From assembly GCA_013398175.1 (NCBI GenBank), contig VZRZ01002686.1:452537-516536 (forward strand): a DNA stretch of 64,000 nt, in the 5' to 3' direction. How positions within the stretch are numbered: position 1 is the stretch's first letter; every line of letters starts with the position of its first letter. A program made the position numbers and the translations under genes. The DNA comes from Climacteris rufus (taxonomy: Eukaryota > Chordata > Aves > Passeriformes > Climacteridae). Below are positions 48,201 to 53,870 of the stretch, one piece after another. Under the pieces are notes generated by a model, which saw only the letters and a program-made list of their open reading frames with translations, made no database searches and was not told where the DNA came from.

Positions 48201-50575
48201 GTGAGATGGGACACATCAGGGCCGTGCTGCCCTGGCGCTGGAGGTTGGCCAGGCAGGGAATGGAGATGAAAAGCTGAGGGAAGTGGAGCAGAGGAGCCAG
48301 GAGAGTTACCACAGGAGGCAGGACTCCAGGGCTTTCTCTTCTGCCCGCTTCCCTGTGAGGACTGATGAGGATGAGACACAGGGACCTGTCTGGCTTCCCC
48401 TCTCTGTCTAATCCAGGTAGTTCCTCATCCTCAGCAGACTGGAGCCTGTCCCAGCTGGGCTGCCCTCAGGGGCTCCTGCAGCAGCACCAGTGGATTTGGG
48501 AGCTGCTCCTTGCCCACGTGCTCTTGGTTAGCAGTGCTCTGTCCATAGATTTCCTGCCTGTTTGGCAGAGCTGCTGCCTGAGTGTCCCTGTGAGGGTCAG
48601 GAATGGTGTGGCATTGAACAGGGCAGTGTCACAGTTACCACAAAGTTTTGGGGGCAGCAGCTCTGTGCTCCTCCCCAGCTCCTGTGGATGAGCAGGCTGA
48701 TGCAGGTGTACGCCTGAGAGCCCAGGCCCGGCTCTGGAGGGTCCGGATCCCTGCAGAGCCCTAAGGAAGTGGCTGCCTGCTCAGTGTGCTGGGCCAGTGT
48801 CCCCTGTGCCCACCACAGTCCAAACCTGTCCCTGAGGCTGGGCAGGTGCTGGGCCTACTTCCCCCTTAAGCCTGGTGTTCCCTCGGGATCTGCCAACAGT
48901 GAGGGCTCTCGGCCTGGCCTCCTGCCTGTGCCATGTAATTGATTGGCTCGCAGGGAGCTCCCCCAGCTACTCTCTCCGGGAGAGGAGGTGGTGAGGGAGG
49001 GCTTCTCCCAGCAATCAGCACTGGGATGGGAGAAAATAGGAGCTTGATGGGCCTGTCTCTTCTGCCGGGTGACAGCTCCAGCTGCTCGAACTGTCAGCTC
49101 AGAGAAGGCTCTGGGCAATGTGGCCCCTTCGCGTTTTCCCTCGCACTGAGGCGCCGGCGGAGACCCGGAGCAGAGCGGGGCAGGGCGGCCCTGCAGCCAC
49201 GTGCCTGTGACACCCACACAACCCCCAGCCCTTGGCAGGGTCCCCCTGGCTGAGGCTGAGCCTTGCAGAACTAATCGGCAGCTGCTGCAACTTGTGAGTA
49301 ATTAAACTTCAATGTGTACATCTCAGGCTTATTTCCAAGGCCCTCACACCAGGGAGGCCGGGCCCGCGGTGGTGCCAGGCACTCCCACCTGAGCTGGGAG
49401 CTGTGGGTGCTGTTTTAGGGTCGGTTCTGCCCCTGGTTAACCTGTAGTGTCAGATGCTCTTCCTGTGTCACTTACGGCTTTCCAAGGCACTGCAGGACGT
49501 GTGTGCCTTTGATTAACCCAGCTTCAGTTATCCATGGTCTGTTCCACACAGGCTCAGGATGCTGCTGCAGTGTACTTTGAGCCTGTCTTTGGGAGTGGGA
49601 AGCAGGAATGCTGTGCAGATTTACTATGATGATTCTCTCTGGAATTTTAATACCTTTGTATTTACTAGGAAGGAAAACAAAGATTTCCACAGACCTGTCC
49701 TGGCTGAAAGGTTAATGGGGGGCTGGAACAGGTCAGAGCCCATGTGAAAACTTTATGGGTCTTCTCAAGCTTCAGGATCCTTACAGGTCACAGAAACCTA
49801 CCCTTGCTTTCAGGGGCATTCAGCTGCTCCACAAGGAGAGAAATGGCTAAAAGGCCATTCCTAGAGCATCTGTCCTGGGGAAGAAACCAGGTTTGTTCTG
49901 TGGAGTGGAGATGCAATAAGCTATCTCTGTCTAGCTTCCTGCAAGGTAACCTTTCATTTAAAGTGTTTTTATCTGTATTCTTAGCTCCATTTTAAATCCA
50001 TCCTGCAAGAAATGTATTTTAAAAGCTTAATGCTCCCTCAGCAGCCTCACCTGTGAGAGGCTCTCGAGTGGGTGCATGTCTGCCATGAGTGCAGGTGTGT
50101 GACTGCCCATGGACGGGTTTTGTGCACTCAAGGATTTCCCACCTCTGGGAAATTTGTGTGGCACTGGGATTGCTATGCTGCTCACTTCCTGGGGTTTTAA
50201 CCTGGCTGCAGTGTCACAGGTTTAGTTCTCCATGAAGCCTCAAATTTTACCCAGTTTGAAATGGCGTGACCAGCAGTGGTGCTGGAGGTGGAGCTGAGGT
50301 GTGAAGCAGCTGCACCCCAACAGCAGCAGGTTTGGTAAAAGCTGAAGTGCAGTGATTATTCATTCCAGTTTTTGACAACATTCCCTCCCTTGATTGTTTC
50401 AGTCCTCAGGCCCCAGGAGGAAGCGCGTGGGTCGGTGTTCCTGCTGATCCCCGCAGGCTGCGCGGTGCTCCCGTTCCCGCCGCCGGCGGGGTGAGCCGTG
50501 CTGTGCCGGGCTGGTGCGGGCGCGGGGTGCTGCTCCTGCACTGACACCGTTTTGTGTTCTCTCCCTTCAGATTAG
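86..50575 (+). CDS. RALGAPA2: RALGAPA2, 3' part of the gene (15 coding exons, spliced)
   Basis: Ral GTPase-activating protein alpha-2 is the catalytic subunit that, with the beta subunit RALGAPB, stimulates GTP hydrolysis by RalA and RalB in the cytoplasm. Joined exons: 86-214, 686-744, 1039-1147, 1500-1610, 1949-2017, 2189-2326, 2793-2976, 3734-4505, 4783-4854, 5826-5949, 6763-6918, 13362-13520, 17602-17729, 43551-43672, 50571-50575. They total 2337 nt, i.e. 778 residues plus a stop, with compatible phases throughout. The first ~200 residues are a helical segment. The big exon 3734-4505 is a weakly conserved linker. Residues ~540-750 of the fragment form the Rap/Ran-GAP domain. If the protein is as long as the mammalian one (about 1873 residues, from memory), the fragment begins near residue 1096 and the asparagine thumb is residue 1742. 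The paralogue RALGAPA1 is the alternative, but the C-terminal Ser-Pro-Ser-Pro-Ser-Tyr-Ser-Leu run and the INSM1 neighbour fit alpha-2. The N-terminal ~1100 residues lie upstream of the window. Confidence 0.96.
686..744 (+). CDS. RALGAPA2: RALGAPA2 exon b (59 nt)
   Basis: A short exon between TTTTAG and GTAAAA. It reads Tyr-Cys-Leu-Ile-Asn-Ile-Leu-Leu-Lys-Asn-Ala-Thr-Glu-Glu-Pro and ends with two bases (AG) of an arginine codon completed by the G that opens the next exon. Without this 59-nt exon the flanking exons cannot be joined in frame, which supports it despite its size. Confidence 0.85.
774..830 (-). repeat. CR1 LINE remnant (3'-end fragment)
   Basis: About 57 bp resembling the reverse complement of the avian CR1 3' end (TAGAATTGTTTAGGTTGGAA followed by a degenerate 'gaccattaacatccagtccaa' type sequence). 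It lies just downstream of the 59-nt RALGAPA2 exon. Diverged, so probably an old insertion. Confidence 0.6.
1039..1147 (+). CDS. RALGAPA2: RALGAPA2 exon c (109 nt)
   Basis: Its opening G completes the Arg codon from the previous exon; 36 codons follow, around Cys-Gly-Leu-Gly-Val-Trp-Ile-Cys-Glu-Glu-Leu and ending Gly-Val-Thr-Leu-Lys. The acceptor is AAAAAAG after a T-rich stretch; the donor is AAG|GTATTG. The pattern Ile-Asn-Val-(Ile/Leu)-Gly-Val-Thr-Leu-Lys is shared with the paralogue RALGAPA1. Confidence 0.93.
1500..1610 (+). CDS. RALGAPA2: RALGAPA2 exon d (37 codons)
   Basis: Begins at Phe after TTCTTCCAG and ends Ile-Thr-Glu before GTATGT. It contains the alpha-subunit family segment Asn-Lys-(Leu/Ile)-Val-Ala-Gln-Val-Ala-Cys-Asp, part of a helical-repeat region. 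Phase 0 at both ends. Confidence 0.95.
1949..2017 (+). CDS. RALGAPA2: RALGAPA2 exon e (23 codons)
   Basis: Runs from Ile-Leu-Val-Ala-Thr-Ile to Val-Asp-Lys-Lys between GATGTAG and GTGTGT. It carries the conserved Phe-Leu-Leu-Pro-Ser-Ala-Glu-Tyr-Ser-Ser segment of the RalGAP alpha family. Phase 0 at both ends. Confidence 0.94.
2189..2326 (+). CDS. RALGAPA2: RALGAPA2 exon f (46 codons)
   Basis: Follows TTGCGCAG and ends at Tyr-Arg before GTGAGT. The very conserved run Leu-Leu-Cys-Leu-Leu-Asp-Trp-Cys-Met-Ala-Leu-Pro-Met-Lys identifies the RalGAP alpha subunits. It ends with Leu-Leu-Asp-Tyr-Ile-Tyr-Arg. Phase 0 at both ends. Confidence 0.96.
2793..2976 (+). CDS. RALGAPA2: RALGAPA2 exon g (184 nt)
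   Basis: Starts Val-Leu-His-Cys-Cys-Val after CTCGCAG and ends with the first base of a Glu codon before GTAAGA. It contains Leu-Ala-Asp-Leu-Ser-Ser-Cys-Asp-Tyr-Asp-Pro-Phe-Leu, followed by a Ser/Pro-rich stretch that diverges between paralogues. Phase 0 to 1. Confidence 0.94.
3734..4505 (+). CDS. RALGAPA2: RALGAPA2 exon h (772 nt, linker before the GAP domain)
   Basis: The largest exon here. It begins by completing Glu (G|AG) and continues through Thr-His-Leu-Val-Asn-His-Leu to Met-Asn-Ser-Trp-Asp-Arg, ending with two bases of an Arg codon before GTAGGA. Features include a Phe-Val-Phe-Asn-Asp-Ser-Thr-Leu-Ile-Ser-Tyr segment, Val-Arg-Asp-Ile-Ser-Gly-Lys-Tyr-Ser-Trp-Asp, an acidic stretch and a Glu-Pro-Pro-Pro-Pro-Pro run. 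It is more GC-rich than its neighbours, especially at third positions. The frame stays open past the donor only to a TAG at 4507-4509, so splicing is required. Confidence 0.96.
4783..4854 (+). CDS. RALGAPA2: RALGAPA2 exon i (72 nt, start of the GAP region)
   Basis: After a long T-run and TTTTTAG it reads Arg-Lys-Ser-Phe-His-Leu-Leu-Lys-Lys-Asn through Leu-Asp-Ser-Arg-Gln, and ends with TG of a Cys codon before GTAGGT. Conserved in both alpha paralogues; it leads directly into the Rap/Ran-GAP domain. Confidence 0.95.
5826..5949 (+). CDS. RALGAPA2: RALGAPA2 exon j (124 nt, Rap/Ran-GAP domain)
   Basis: Its T completes Cys; the exon reads Arg-Glu-Thr-His-Lys-Ile-Ala-Val-Phe-Tyr through Tyr-Glu-Asp-Phe-Val-Ala-Gly-Leu-Gly-Trp-Glu before GTAACA. 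The Ala-Glu-Gly-Gln-Glu-Asp and Gly-Leu-Gly-Trp-Glu motifs are hallmarks of the Rap/Ran-GAP fold in RalGAP and tuberin-like proteins. Confidence 0.96.
6763..6918 (+). CDS. RALGAPA2: RALGAPA2 exon k (52 codons, Rap/Ran-GAP domain)
   Basis: Between CCCTCAG and GTAAAG. It encodes Gly-Phe-Met-Gly-Gly-Leu-Gln, Tyr-Ala-Thr-Ser-Thr-Val-Glu-Ile-Ile-Phe-His-Val-Ser-Thr and ends Leu-Thr-Lys-Lys. This is the beta-sheet core of the GAP domain. Phase 0 at both ends. Confidence 0.96.
7985..8260 (-). repeat. CR1 LINE fragment
   Basis: About 275 bp matching the general sequence of the CR1 3' region in reverse orientation: 'ctccagtgatg', 'ccctaggcaacatattcc', 'tttaagcccattgattcttgccct' and a diverged tail. 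Identified by recall of the avian CR1 pattern, not by alignment. Old and diverged. Confidence 0.7.
8752..8790 (+). repeat. Possible CR1 3'-end scrap
   Basis: TTGGACCAGATGACTTCCAG followed by AGGG is the pattern found near CR1 3' ends in the forward orientation. Only about 39 bp is recognisable. Confidence 0.4.
10543..10585. repeat. Small tandem duplication (24-bp unit)
   Basis: The unit TGTGGGCACCCTAGGAGC plus TGGGGC occurs at 10543-10566 and again, partly, at 10567-10585, inside a GC-rich intronic patch. Confidence 0.7.
13362..13520 (+). CDS. RALGAPA2: RALGAPA2 exon l (catalytic asparagine thumb)
   Basis: Codes for 53 residues from Leu-Arg-His-Leu-Gly-Asn-Asp-Glu-Val-His-Ile-Val-Trp to Met-Lys-Lys-Pro-Glu. 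The Gly-Asn-Asp motif matches the RapGAP family asparagine thumb, which stabilises the transition state in place of an arginine finger; the Asn codon is 13377-13379. Counting back from a 1873-residue protein places it at residue 1742, which as I recall is the position changed in published GAP-dead alpha-2 constructs. The site is intact, so the allele should be catalytically competent. Confidence 0.97.
14580..15170. promoter_or_regulatory. Candidate intronic enhancer block
   Basis: A repeat-free, information-rich stretch with many ATTA/TAAT homeodomain cores (for example around 14920-14960 and 15075-15100) and no open coding frame. Such texture is typical of conserved noncoding elements near developmental transcription-factor genes such as INSM1. 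Called by eye; conservation was not tested. Confidence 0.3.
15690..15970. promoter_or_regulatory. CpG-rich intronic island
   Basis: A GC-rich stretch with many CpGs inside the 4.1-kb intron, containing a CAGATG E-box near 15784 and an AATAATTCGG segment. It could be an orphan CpG island or enhancer core. Long open frames here on both strands follow from base composition. Confidence 0.3.
17602..17729 (+). CDS. RALGAPA2: RALGAPA2 exon m (128 nt, before the U12-type intron)
   Basis: Starts Val-Pro-Phe-Phe-Gly-Pro-Leu-Phe-Asp-Gly-Ala-Ile-Val after GTGCCCAG and runs to Leu-Ile-Pro-Leu-Tyr-Gln-Ser plus TT of a Phe codon. The donor is GTATCCTTTC, a minor-spliceosome 5' splice site. The Phe codon is completed by the C that opens the next exon 25.8 kb away. 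Confidence 0.96.
17730..17739 (+). promoter_or_regulatory. U12-type 5' splice site
   Basis: GTATCCTTTC matches the minor-spliceosome donor consensus (R-TATCCTTT), recognised by U11/U12 snRNPs. The codon phase across the intron independently fixes the exon end at 17729. No plausible major-class donor in the correct phase is seen nearby. Confidence 0.9.
22740..23240. promoter_or_regulatory. Candidate regulatory island with CpG core
   Basis: A 22.85-23.0 kb CpG-rich core is flanked by unique sequence that includes a CACGTG E-box (about 22751), two ATCGATCG-like sites and a TATAAAA at about 23210. No coding exon is supported. Inferred from texture only. Confidence 0.3.
24830..26110. promoter_or_regulatory. 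Candidate developmental enhancer cluster and CpG island
   Basis: A dense CpG island (about 24940-25260) containing an ATTAGCATG homeo/POU-like site passes into 800 bp of AT-rich unique sequence full of CTAATT, TAATGC and AATTTTA cores (25270-26060), then a second GC-rich patch (26120-26340). The sharp GC-to-AT transition in a large intron is the look of an ultraconserved-type regulatory block. Conservation not tested. Confidence 0.35.
28290..28530. promoter_or_regulatory. Candidate homeodomain-rich element
   Basis: Short unique block with closely spaced TAATTG, TAATCATT, CATTAAGG, GTAATTAGAG and TTAATTAATG sites. No repeat or coding signal. Plausibly a conserved noncoding element; not tested. 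Confidence 0.3.
30073..30125 (+). repeat. Dispersed repeat A, copy 1
   Basis: AGATGTCATTCCAGTGGCTG and the following bases to 30103 recur at 34897-34927 with 2 differences in 31. The continuation (TAGGAACAAAT) recurs after a short insertion in the second copy. Family not recognised. Confidence 0.6.
32873..32928 (+). repeat. Dispersed repeat B, copy 1
   Basis: A 56-bp stretch starting TTGTGGAGGTTGGCATCCTC recurs at 35891-35946 with a single difference (G/C at base 23). Flanks are unrelated. The element family is unknown to me. Confidence 0.8.
34540..34860. promoter_or_regulatory. Candidate AT-rich conserved element
   Basis: Unique AT-rich block with many TAAT/ATTA cores (34555-34700) and no repeat signature, in the large U12-type intron. 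Texture suggests an enhancer; untested. Confidence 0.3.
34897..34980 (+). repeat. Dispersed repeat A, copy 2
   Basis: Second copy of the element at 30073, split by about 25 bp of AT-rich sequence before TAGGAACAAATTCATTTGGT. The two copies are in the same orientation, 4.8 kb apart. Confidence 0.6.
35891..35946 (+). repeat. Dispersed repeat B, copy 2
   Basis: Near-identical (55/56) direct copy of 32873-32928, 3.0 kb downstream. The high identity implies either recent duplication, gene conversion, or two copies of an unrecognised repeat. Confidence 0.8.
41040..42110. promoter_or_regulatory. Intronic CpG island
   Basis: Roughly 1 kb of GC- and CpG-rich sequence surrounding a 9-bp minisatellite, in the U12-type intron about 1.4 kb before exon n. 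The right part (41880-42110) is unique and carries CCATAATGAGG, TTCATTAAC and CCATAATGGGG motifs, suggestive of a regulatory element. Open frames on both strands follow from GC content and the 9-bp period. Confidence 0.35.
41731..41838. repeat. 9-bp minisatellite (about 12 units)
   Basis: Exactly 108 bp of tandem CCCGCTTCT / CCCGTTGTC / CCCGCAGCC variants. The period being a multiple of three keeps several frames open and produces spurious Pro-Ala, Ser-Arg or Gly-Glu-Ala ORFs on both strands. Confidence 0.9.
42560..43060. promoter_or_regulatory. Candidate regulatory block upstream of exon n
   Basis: Unique sequence with CAATGAGGCG, CCTAATTCATAAAG, TTTTAATTAAAAG and CCATAATGCATGC motifs between the CpG island and the last long coding exon. 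Untested inference from texture. Confidence 0.25.
43530..43538 (+). promoter_or_regulatory. U12-type branch site
   Basis: TTCCTTAAC is a full match to the U12 branch-point consensus TTCCTTRAY. The likely branch adenosine (43536 or 43537) lies 13-14 nt before the acceptor G at 43550, within the tight 10-20 nt spacing typical of these introns. There is no long pyrimidine tract between branch site and acceptor, as expected for U12-type. Confidence 0.9.
43551..43672 (+). CDS. RALGAPA2: RALGAPA2 exon n (122 nt, end of the GAP domain)
   Basis: After GTCGCAG it completes Phe and reads Tyr-Glu-Glu-Arg-Ala-Leu-Tyr-Leu-Glu-Ala-Ile-Ile through Phe-Glu-Asp-Phe-Ala-Ala-Gln-Val-Phe-Ser-Pro-Ser-Pro-Ser, ending Gly-Gly-Thr plus G before GTGAGT. 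The G can be completed either by the 39-nt exon at 50571 (Asp, stop) or by the exon at 53722 (Gly and a longer tail). Confidence 0.95.
44251..44272. repeat. (TG)n microsatellite
   Basis: About ten uninterrupted TG dinucleotides, then CACATC. A simple polymorphism-prone tract. Confidence 0.95.
44540..45190. promoter_or_regulatory. Candidate enhancer block
   Basis: Repeat-free sequence with TTAATCCGTCGCTGACGC, CCATTTACATAATCGCGCC and GATTAATGTTTCCTACATTA features. The combination of CpGs and homeodomain cores suggests a conserved noncoding element. Untested. Confidence 0.3.
45852..46012 (+). repeat. CR1 LINE fragment
   Basis: Resembles the CR1 3' region in forward orientation: 'agtggtcaggcacaggctgcccaggaaggtgctg', 'ctggaagtgttcagga', 'atcaggacatgatttag' and a degenerate 'gttgatctcttgatgattctgtggg' end. 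Diverged. Confidence 0.65.
46380..46535 (-). pseudogene. Antisense protein-like frame of unknown origin
   Basis: On the - strand, 51 codons run open from a CAG|GGATGG boundary at 46536/46535 to TGA at 46382-46380. The residues have natural protein character: Phe-Ser-Ala-Glu-Asp-Ile-Glu-Ala-Ile-Tyr-Glu-Pro-Tyr-Arg-Glu-Phe-Lys, then an amphipathic stretch ending Leu-Gln-Lys-Lys-Gln. An upstream in-frame TGA lies at the putative acceptor. It could be an exon of an unknown antisense gene, a decayed retrocopy, part of a transposable element, or chance. I do not recognise the family. Confidence 0.25.
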
Positions 50576-50609
50576 AGCGGTAACGCTCTCGGTACGGTAA
50601 TGGCCGCAG
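50571..50609 (+). CDS. RALGAPA2: RALGAPA2 39-nt exon with the stop codon
   Basis: A good pyrimidine tract and CCCTTCAG precede ATTAG. Joined to the phase-1 G at 43672 this gives GAT TAG, so the protein ends Gly-Thr-Asp, which agrees with my memory of the mammalian C-terminus. The stop is 50573-50575. A near-perfect donor (CAG|GTAAGA) lies at 50609/50610, so this looks like an internal 39-nt exon with the 3' UTR continuing downstream. The stop lies about 34 nt before that junction, too close to be expected to trigger nonsense-mediated decay. The Asp-stop reading is strong; the use of the donor is inference. Confidence 0.8.
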
Positions 50610-53600
50610 GTAAGAGCGATGCTTCCCGCAGGCCCTTCTGCTGCTGCCACTGTGCTTCGTCACTGACAGCTCTCCTCCTCCTCCTCCTCCTCCTCCTCCT
50701 CCACCCCCCTCCTCTGCTCCGCCTGCGGCTCTGCCTCTGCTCCGCCATACGGCTCCGGTGGCTCTGGGGCTCTCTGGGTGTGTCTCTGCCTGTTTCTGCC
50801 TCCTCTGCCCCATGTGCGGCTCTGCCTCTGCTCTGTGTAAGGCTCAGGGGCCCTCTGCGTCTGTCTCTGCCTGTCCTTGTCCCCTCTGCCTCCTCTGCTC
50901 CACGTACAGCTCTGGTGGCTTTGGGGCCCTCTGGGTCTGTCTCTGCGTCCTCTGCTCCATGTACGGCTCTGTCTCTGCTCTGCGCGAGGCTCTGGGACTC
51001 TCTGGGTCTGTCTGTGCCTATCCCTGTCCCCCGCCAGGTGCCCCCACCCACCCTGGGCACAGGGCACCCACTGCTGAGGGAAGTGTTTGGTCGTGGCTGG
51101 GCCTGTTTGCACGTGTGTGACCTGAGATGGGACAGCTGCCGGAAAGGTGCCAGGAGCCACCCTGGCCCCTGTTGCCAGTTCCCACGGAGCCGCGTGGCGC
51201 TGCCACTGTGGCTGCACTCACCCACGGTGCAGGCAGCAGGTGCAGGTGCAGCTTTTAGTAGGTTTTTTTTCCCTTTTTGCAAATTCCACTTCTGTGGCTG
51301 AATTGCGAATTTTAAGGGCCGCACTAGTCCACAAGAGTCAGACACTGGTGTTTGTGGGTTTACTGTCATTTATTAATTTTTACTTCCAAGCTGCTGTTGG
51401 GTTTTTACCACTGGTAATTTTACATTGGCCCAGCACCCTCTCAGAAAACAGTGTGGGAGCAAATACCCTCATCCATAGCACTGCAAAGTGAACCCAAGCT
51501 GAGCCTCAGGAGCATCCCAGCCGCGACCACTGGCACATCCCACATCTTCCAGACACAGCTGAACGCATGGAGCGTCCCCTCCGACCCCGCAGGCTGCCCT
51601 TGCAAGAGGGCCAAGTCATCAGAGCCCGTGCCAGACAGCTTGCGAGGGGAATTCTAATATTTGTGTGGAAGCCTTGATCCGGGTGGTTGTTGCTCGCGCA
51701 CTCCGCAGCTGCCACCTCCCCATCAATCACGGGGGTCTGGGGGCGCTCCGAGGTGGTTGCAGAGCTCGGGCTGCAGCAGAAGAAAGCCAGGAGTGACGGA
51801 ATGCTCCGCTCGGAGGCGGGTGTGCCACGGCTGCTCCTGGCCAAGGTGTGCCTGGCCACAGCCCCACCTGCCCCCTCTGCACACGTGGCCGTGCTTTGTT
51901 CAGCGCTCCCTGAGCGTTGCTCCAGCTCGTCCATTTGGAGAAAACTGTATTATTTTGACCATCTGCCATTCTGCCTCACTGCAGGAATGTCAAGTACAAC
52001 ACCTCCCTCGCAGCCCTTCCCTCCCCCACACTTTTCTCCCCAGCCAACAGCACCACAGGTTTTGTTTTTAATCCAAAAATGACAGCTCTGTATTTTTCAC
52101 AGAAAATGCCTTTACAGGCTAAGTCACACTTCCCACCTTTTTAAAAATGTGCTATTTCCCCTCAGTTGCCTTAAAGAACCAATCTAGTAAGTAAGGGCTG
52201 TCTTTGAGATGCAAACGCAGGGCTGCAGGCAGGCTGAGGGGGCTCACGCTTGGGGCTGTGCTGCTGCTGTTCCACTCCTGCTTTGAGTCACTCAAACACC
52301 CAGAGCTGCTCAAGCAGAAGGACAGGTTCTGCCTCACGGTGGAAGTGCAGCAGAGCCAAGGTGGGTCTTTGTCCTCAGAGAGCAGCTGAGGGCTCGTCCT
52401 GCCGCTGCTGACCCACAGCCATGTCCCCACCTGCCCGGCAGTGACAGTGCCCTGCTCACCTGTGCCCGAGGGGCAGCTCAGCCAAGGTCCTGGCTGCATT
52501 CTGGGGCATTTTGTATGCATTTGAGATTTACCTGCACTAGAAAAGGTGAAGGGAGAATTAGAGAGCCATGGCCTGGCCAGGCACAGGAACTAACAGCAGA
52601 AAAAGGCACAAGCTGAGACTGGAGCCAGTTGCTGCACTGGAAATAGGTCTGTGCTGCAAAACACAACCATCCCTCTGGAGTGAGGAGGGGGTGGCACTGG
52701 CACCAGCCTCGGGTGTGGGCTCAGAACCTTCCTCTGGCTCTGCCTGCCTGGCTGTGAGGCTGTTCCTTCCTCCCACCTGTAATAAAAAACTTGTGTTTAC
52801 ATTTGGGGAGAGCACTGCACCATGGTTTAAAAACTGTGTTTCCCGAGGGAGCTGATGAAACCGTGTTCCCCTGGGAAATGCCTAGGGACAGGTCCAGTCC
52901 TCAGCAGCAGGAGCAGGGCAGGGTGTGTCCCTCGGAGCAGCTGCACCTGGCTTTGGTCATTAGTGTCTCATTTAATGCCCATGTGCTCCCCTGTTCCCCC
53001 TCCGCCAGCCTGGGCAGGCCTGACCTCTGGGGAGTAACTGAGGGGTAACTCTGCTTACTCAACAACAAAGCATAACCTCACATATGCACAGTCCCTGGAG
53101 ACCCTTTCCCAGTGGTGACTGTAAGCCCCCAGTAACAAGGGTACCTGTTACATAGTGGAATTGGAAGAAATTCTGATTCTTTAGGATTTTTTCAGAGGTT
53201 AAGGCACCTTCCAGGTAGAGTTCCATGCCAGCCCTCACACTGGGGGTGCTCGTTTCCAGCCTGTAACAGACTAAATACAGAAGAGTTGATTAGTGACACG
53301 GCAAAAAACCAAGTTTTGTATCTCGCACACAGAACTATTTTATGTGTGTTTGTTGGGAGCTTCGAGTGAGCAGGATGGGAGCATCCTGCCCCCTCCTGTG
53401 GGGGCTGTTGGGGCCCTGAGAGCCATCAGGGGCTGTGCAGGCAAACAAGGGGTTATGCTGGGGGGCTCAGTGCTCACCCGGACGCTGACGGCCTCTCGCA
53501 GCTTCTCTGCTCCTCACTTCTGGGAGCTGGCCAAGAGAACTCCCTGATTTCTCTGGGAAGCACAGTATGGCAGGTCTGTCAGCTGCCTGGAGCAAATTCC

Positions 53601-53721
53601 TCCTATAAAGGTCAAGTTCACCTGAGTGATCTCCAGGAGCAGCTGGGAAGAGGTGAAGGGTTTGTCTGTGTCAGGCTGGTTTGTCCTGACCTGGGTTTTC
53701 CCTGCCCTCTGTGTTTTGCAG
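50610..53721 (+). other. Probable last RALGAPA2 intron or retained 3' UTR
   Basis: Starts with GTAAGA and ends TTTTGCAG. It contains the (TCC)n and Ser/Leu-codon-like VNTR at 50672-51040 and otherwise unremarkable sequence. An AATAAA at about 52782-52787 could end a transcript that does not splice at 50610, so this might be 3' UTR in some mRNAs. Confidence 0.5.
50672..51040. repeat. Pyrimidine-rich (TCC)n plus imperfect VNTR
   Basis: About ten TCC triplets (50672-50703) lead into imperfect tandem units built from CTCTGGGTCTGTCTCTGCCT, CCTCTGCTCCATGTACGGCT and CTCTGCCTCTGCTCT blocks, repeated roughly four times to 51040. The + strand is almost purine-free in places. It generates long overlapping open frames on both strands, none with family support. 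Confidence 0.8.
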
Positions 53722-53870
53722 GCTGCCTCACCACAAGTGCAAGCGCTGACCTCACTGTCACCATGGGCATGGATCTGGCGGAGCCGCCCACGCTGCCGCG
53801 GGCCTGCAGGAGCAGGGGCTCCGGGAAGCTCCGCCGCTCTGCCAGCGCCCTCAGCAAGGTGTCCAGCTGA
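53722..53870 (+). CDS. RALGAPA2: Possible alternative C-terminal exon of RALGAPA2
   Basis: A pyrimidine-rich tract ending TTTTGCAG at 53721 precedes a reading frame that accepts the phase-1 G of exon n: G|GC, then 48 codons to TGA at 53868-53870. The middle of the tail reads Thr-Met-Gly-Met-Asp-Leu-Ala-Glu-Pro-Pro-Thr-Leu-Pro; the end is KLRRSASALSKVSS. Third positions are overwhelmingly G or C, as in a coding exon and unlike the flanks. Skipping the 39-nt exon at 50571 would use this tail; including that exon would make this 3' UTR. The tail is basic and serine-rich with basophilic-kinase-like Arg-x-x-Ser spacing. It is unproven, but phase, acceptor, codon bias and the downstream poly(A) cluster agree. 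Confidence 0.55.

Larger units (their letters stand above)
43673..50570 (+). other. RALGAPA2 6.9-kb intron
   Basis: GT-AG intron between exon n and the 39-nt exon. It contains a (TG)n run (44251-44272), a unique AT-rich block (44540-45190), a CR1 fragment (45852-46012) and an antisense protein-like frame (46380-46535). The remainder (46.6-50.5 kb) shows nothing recognisable. Confidence 0.75.

Noticed and set aside
50572..51369. 265-codon - strand and 233-codon + strand open frames
   Set aside because: They run through the (TCC)n and VNTR sequence, whose repetition keeps many frames open at once. No conserved domain, and the + frame starts in the 39-nt exon but crosses a strong donor.
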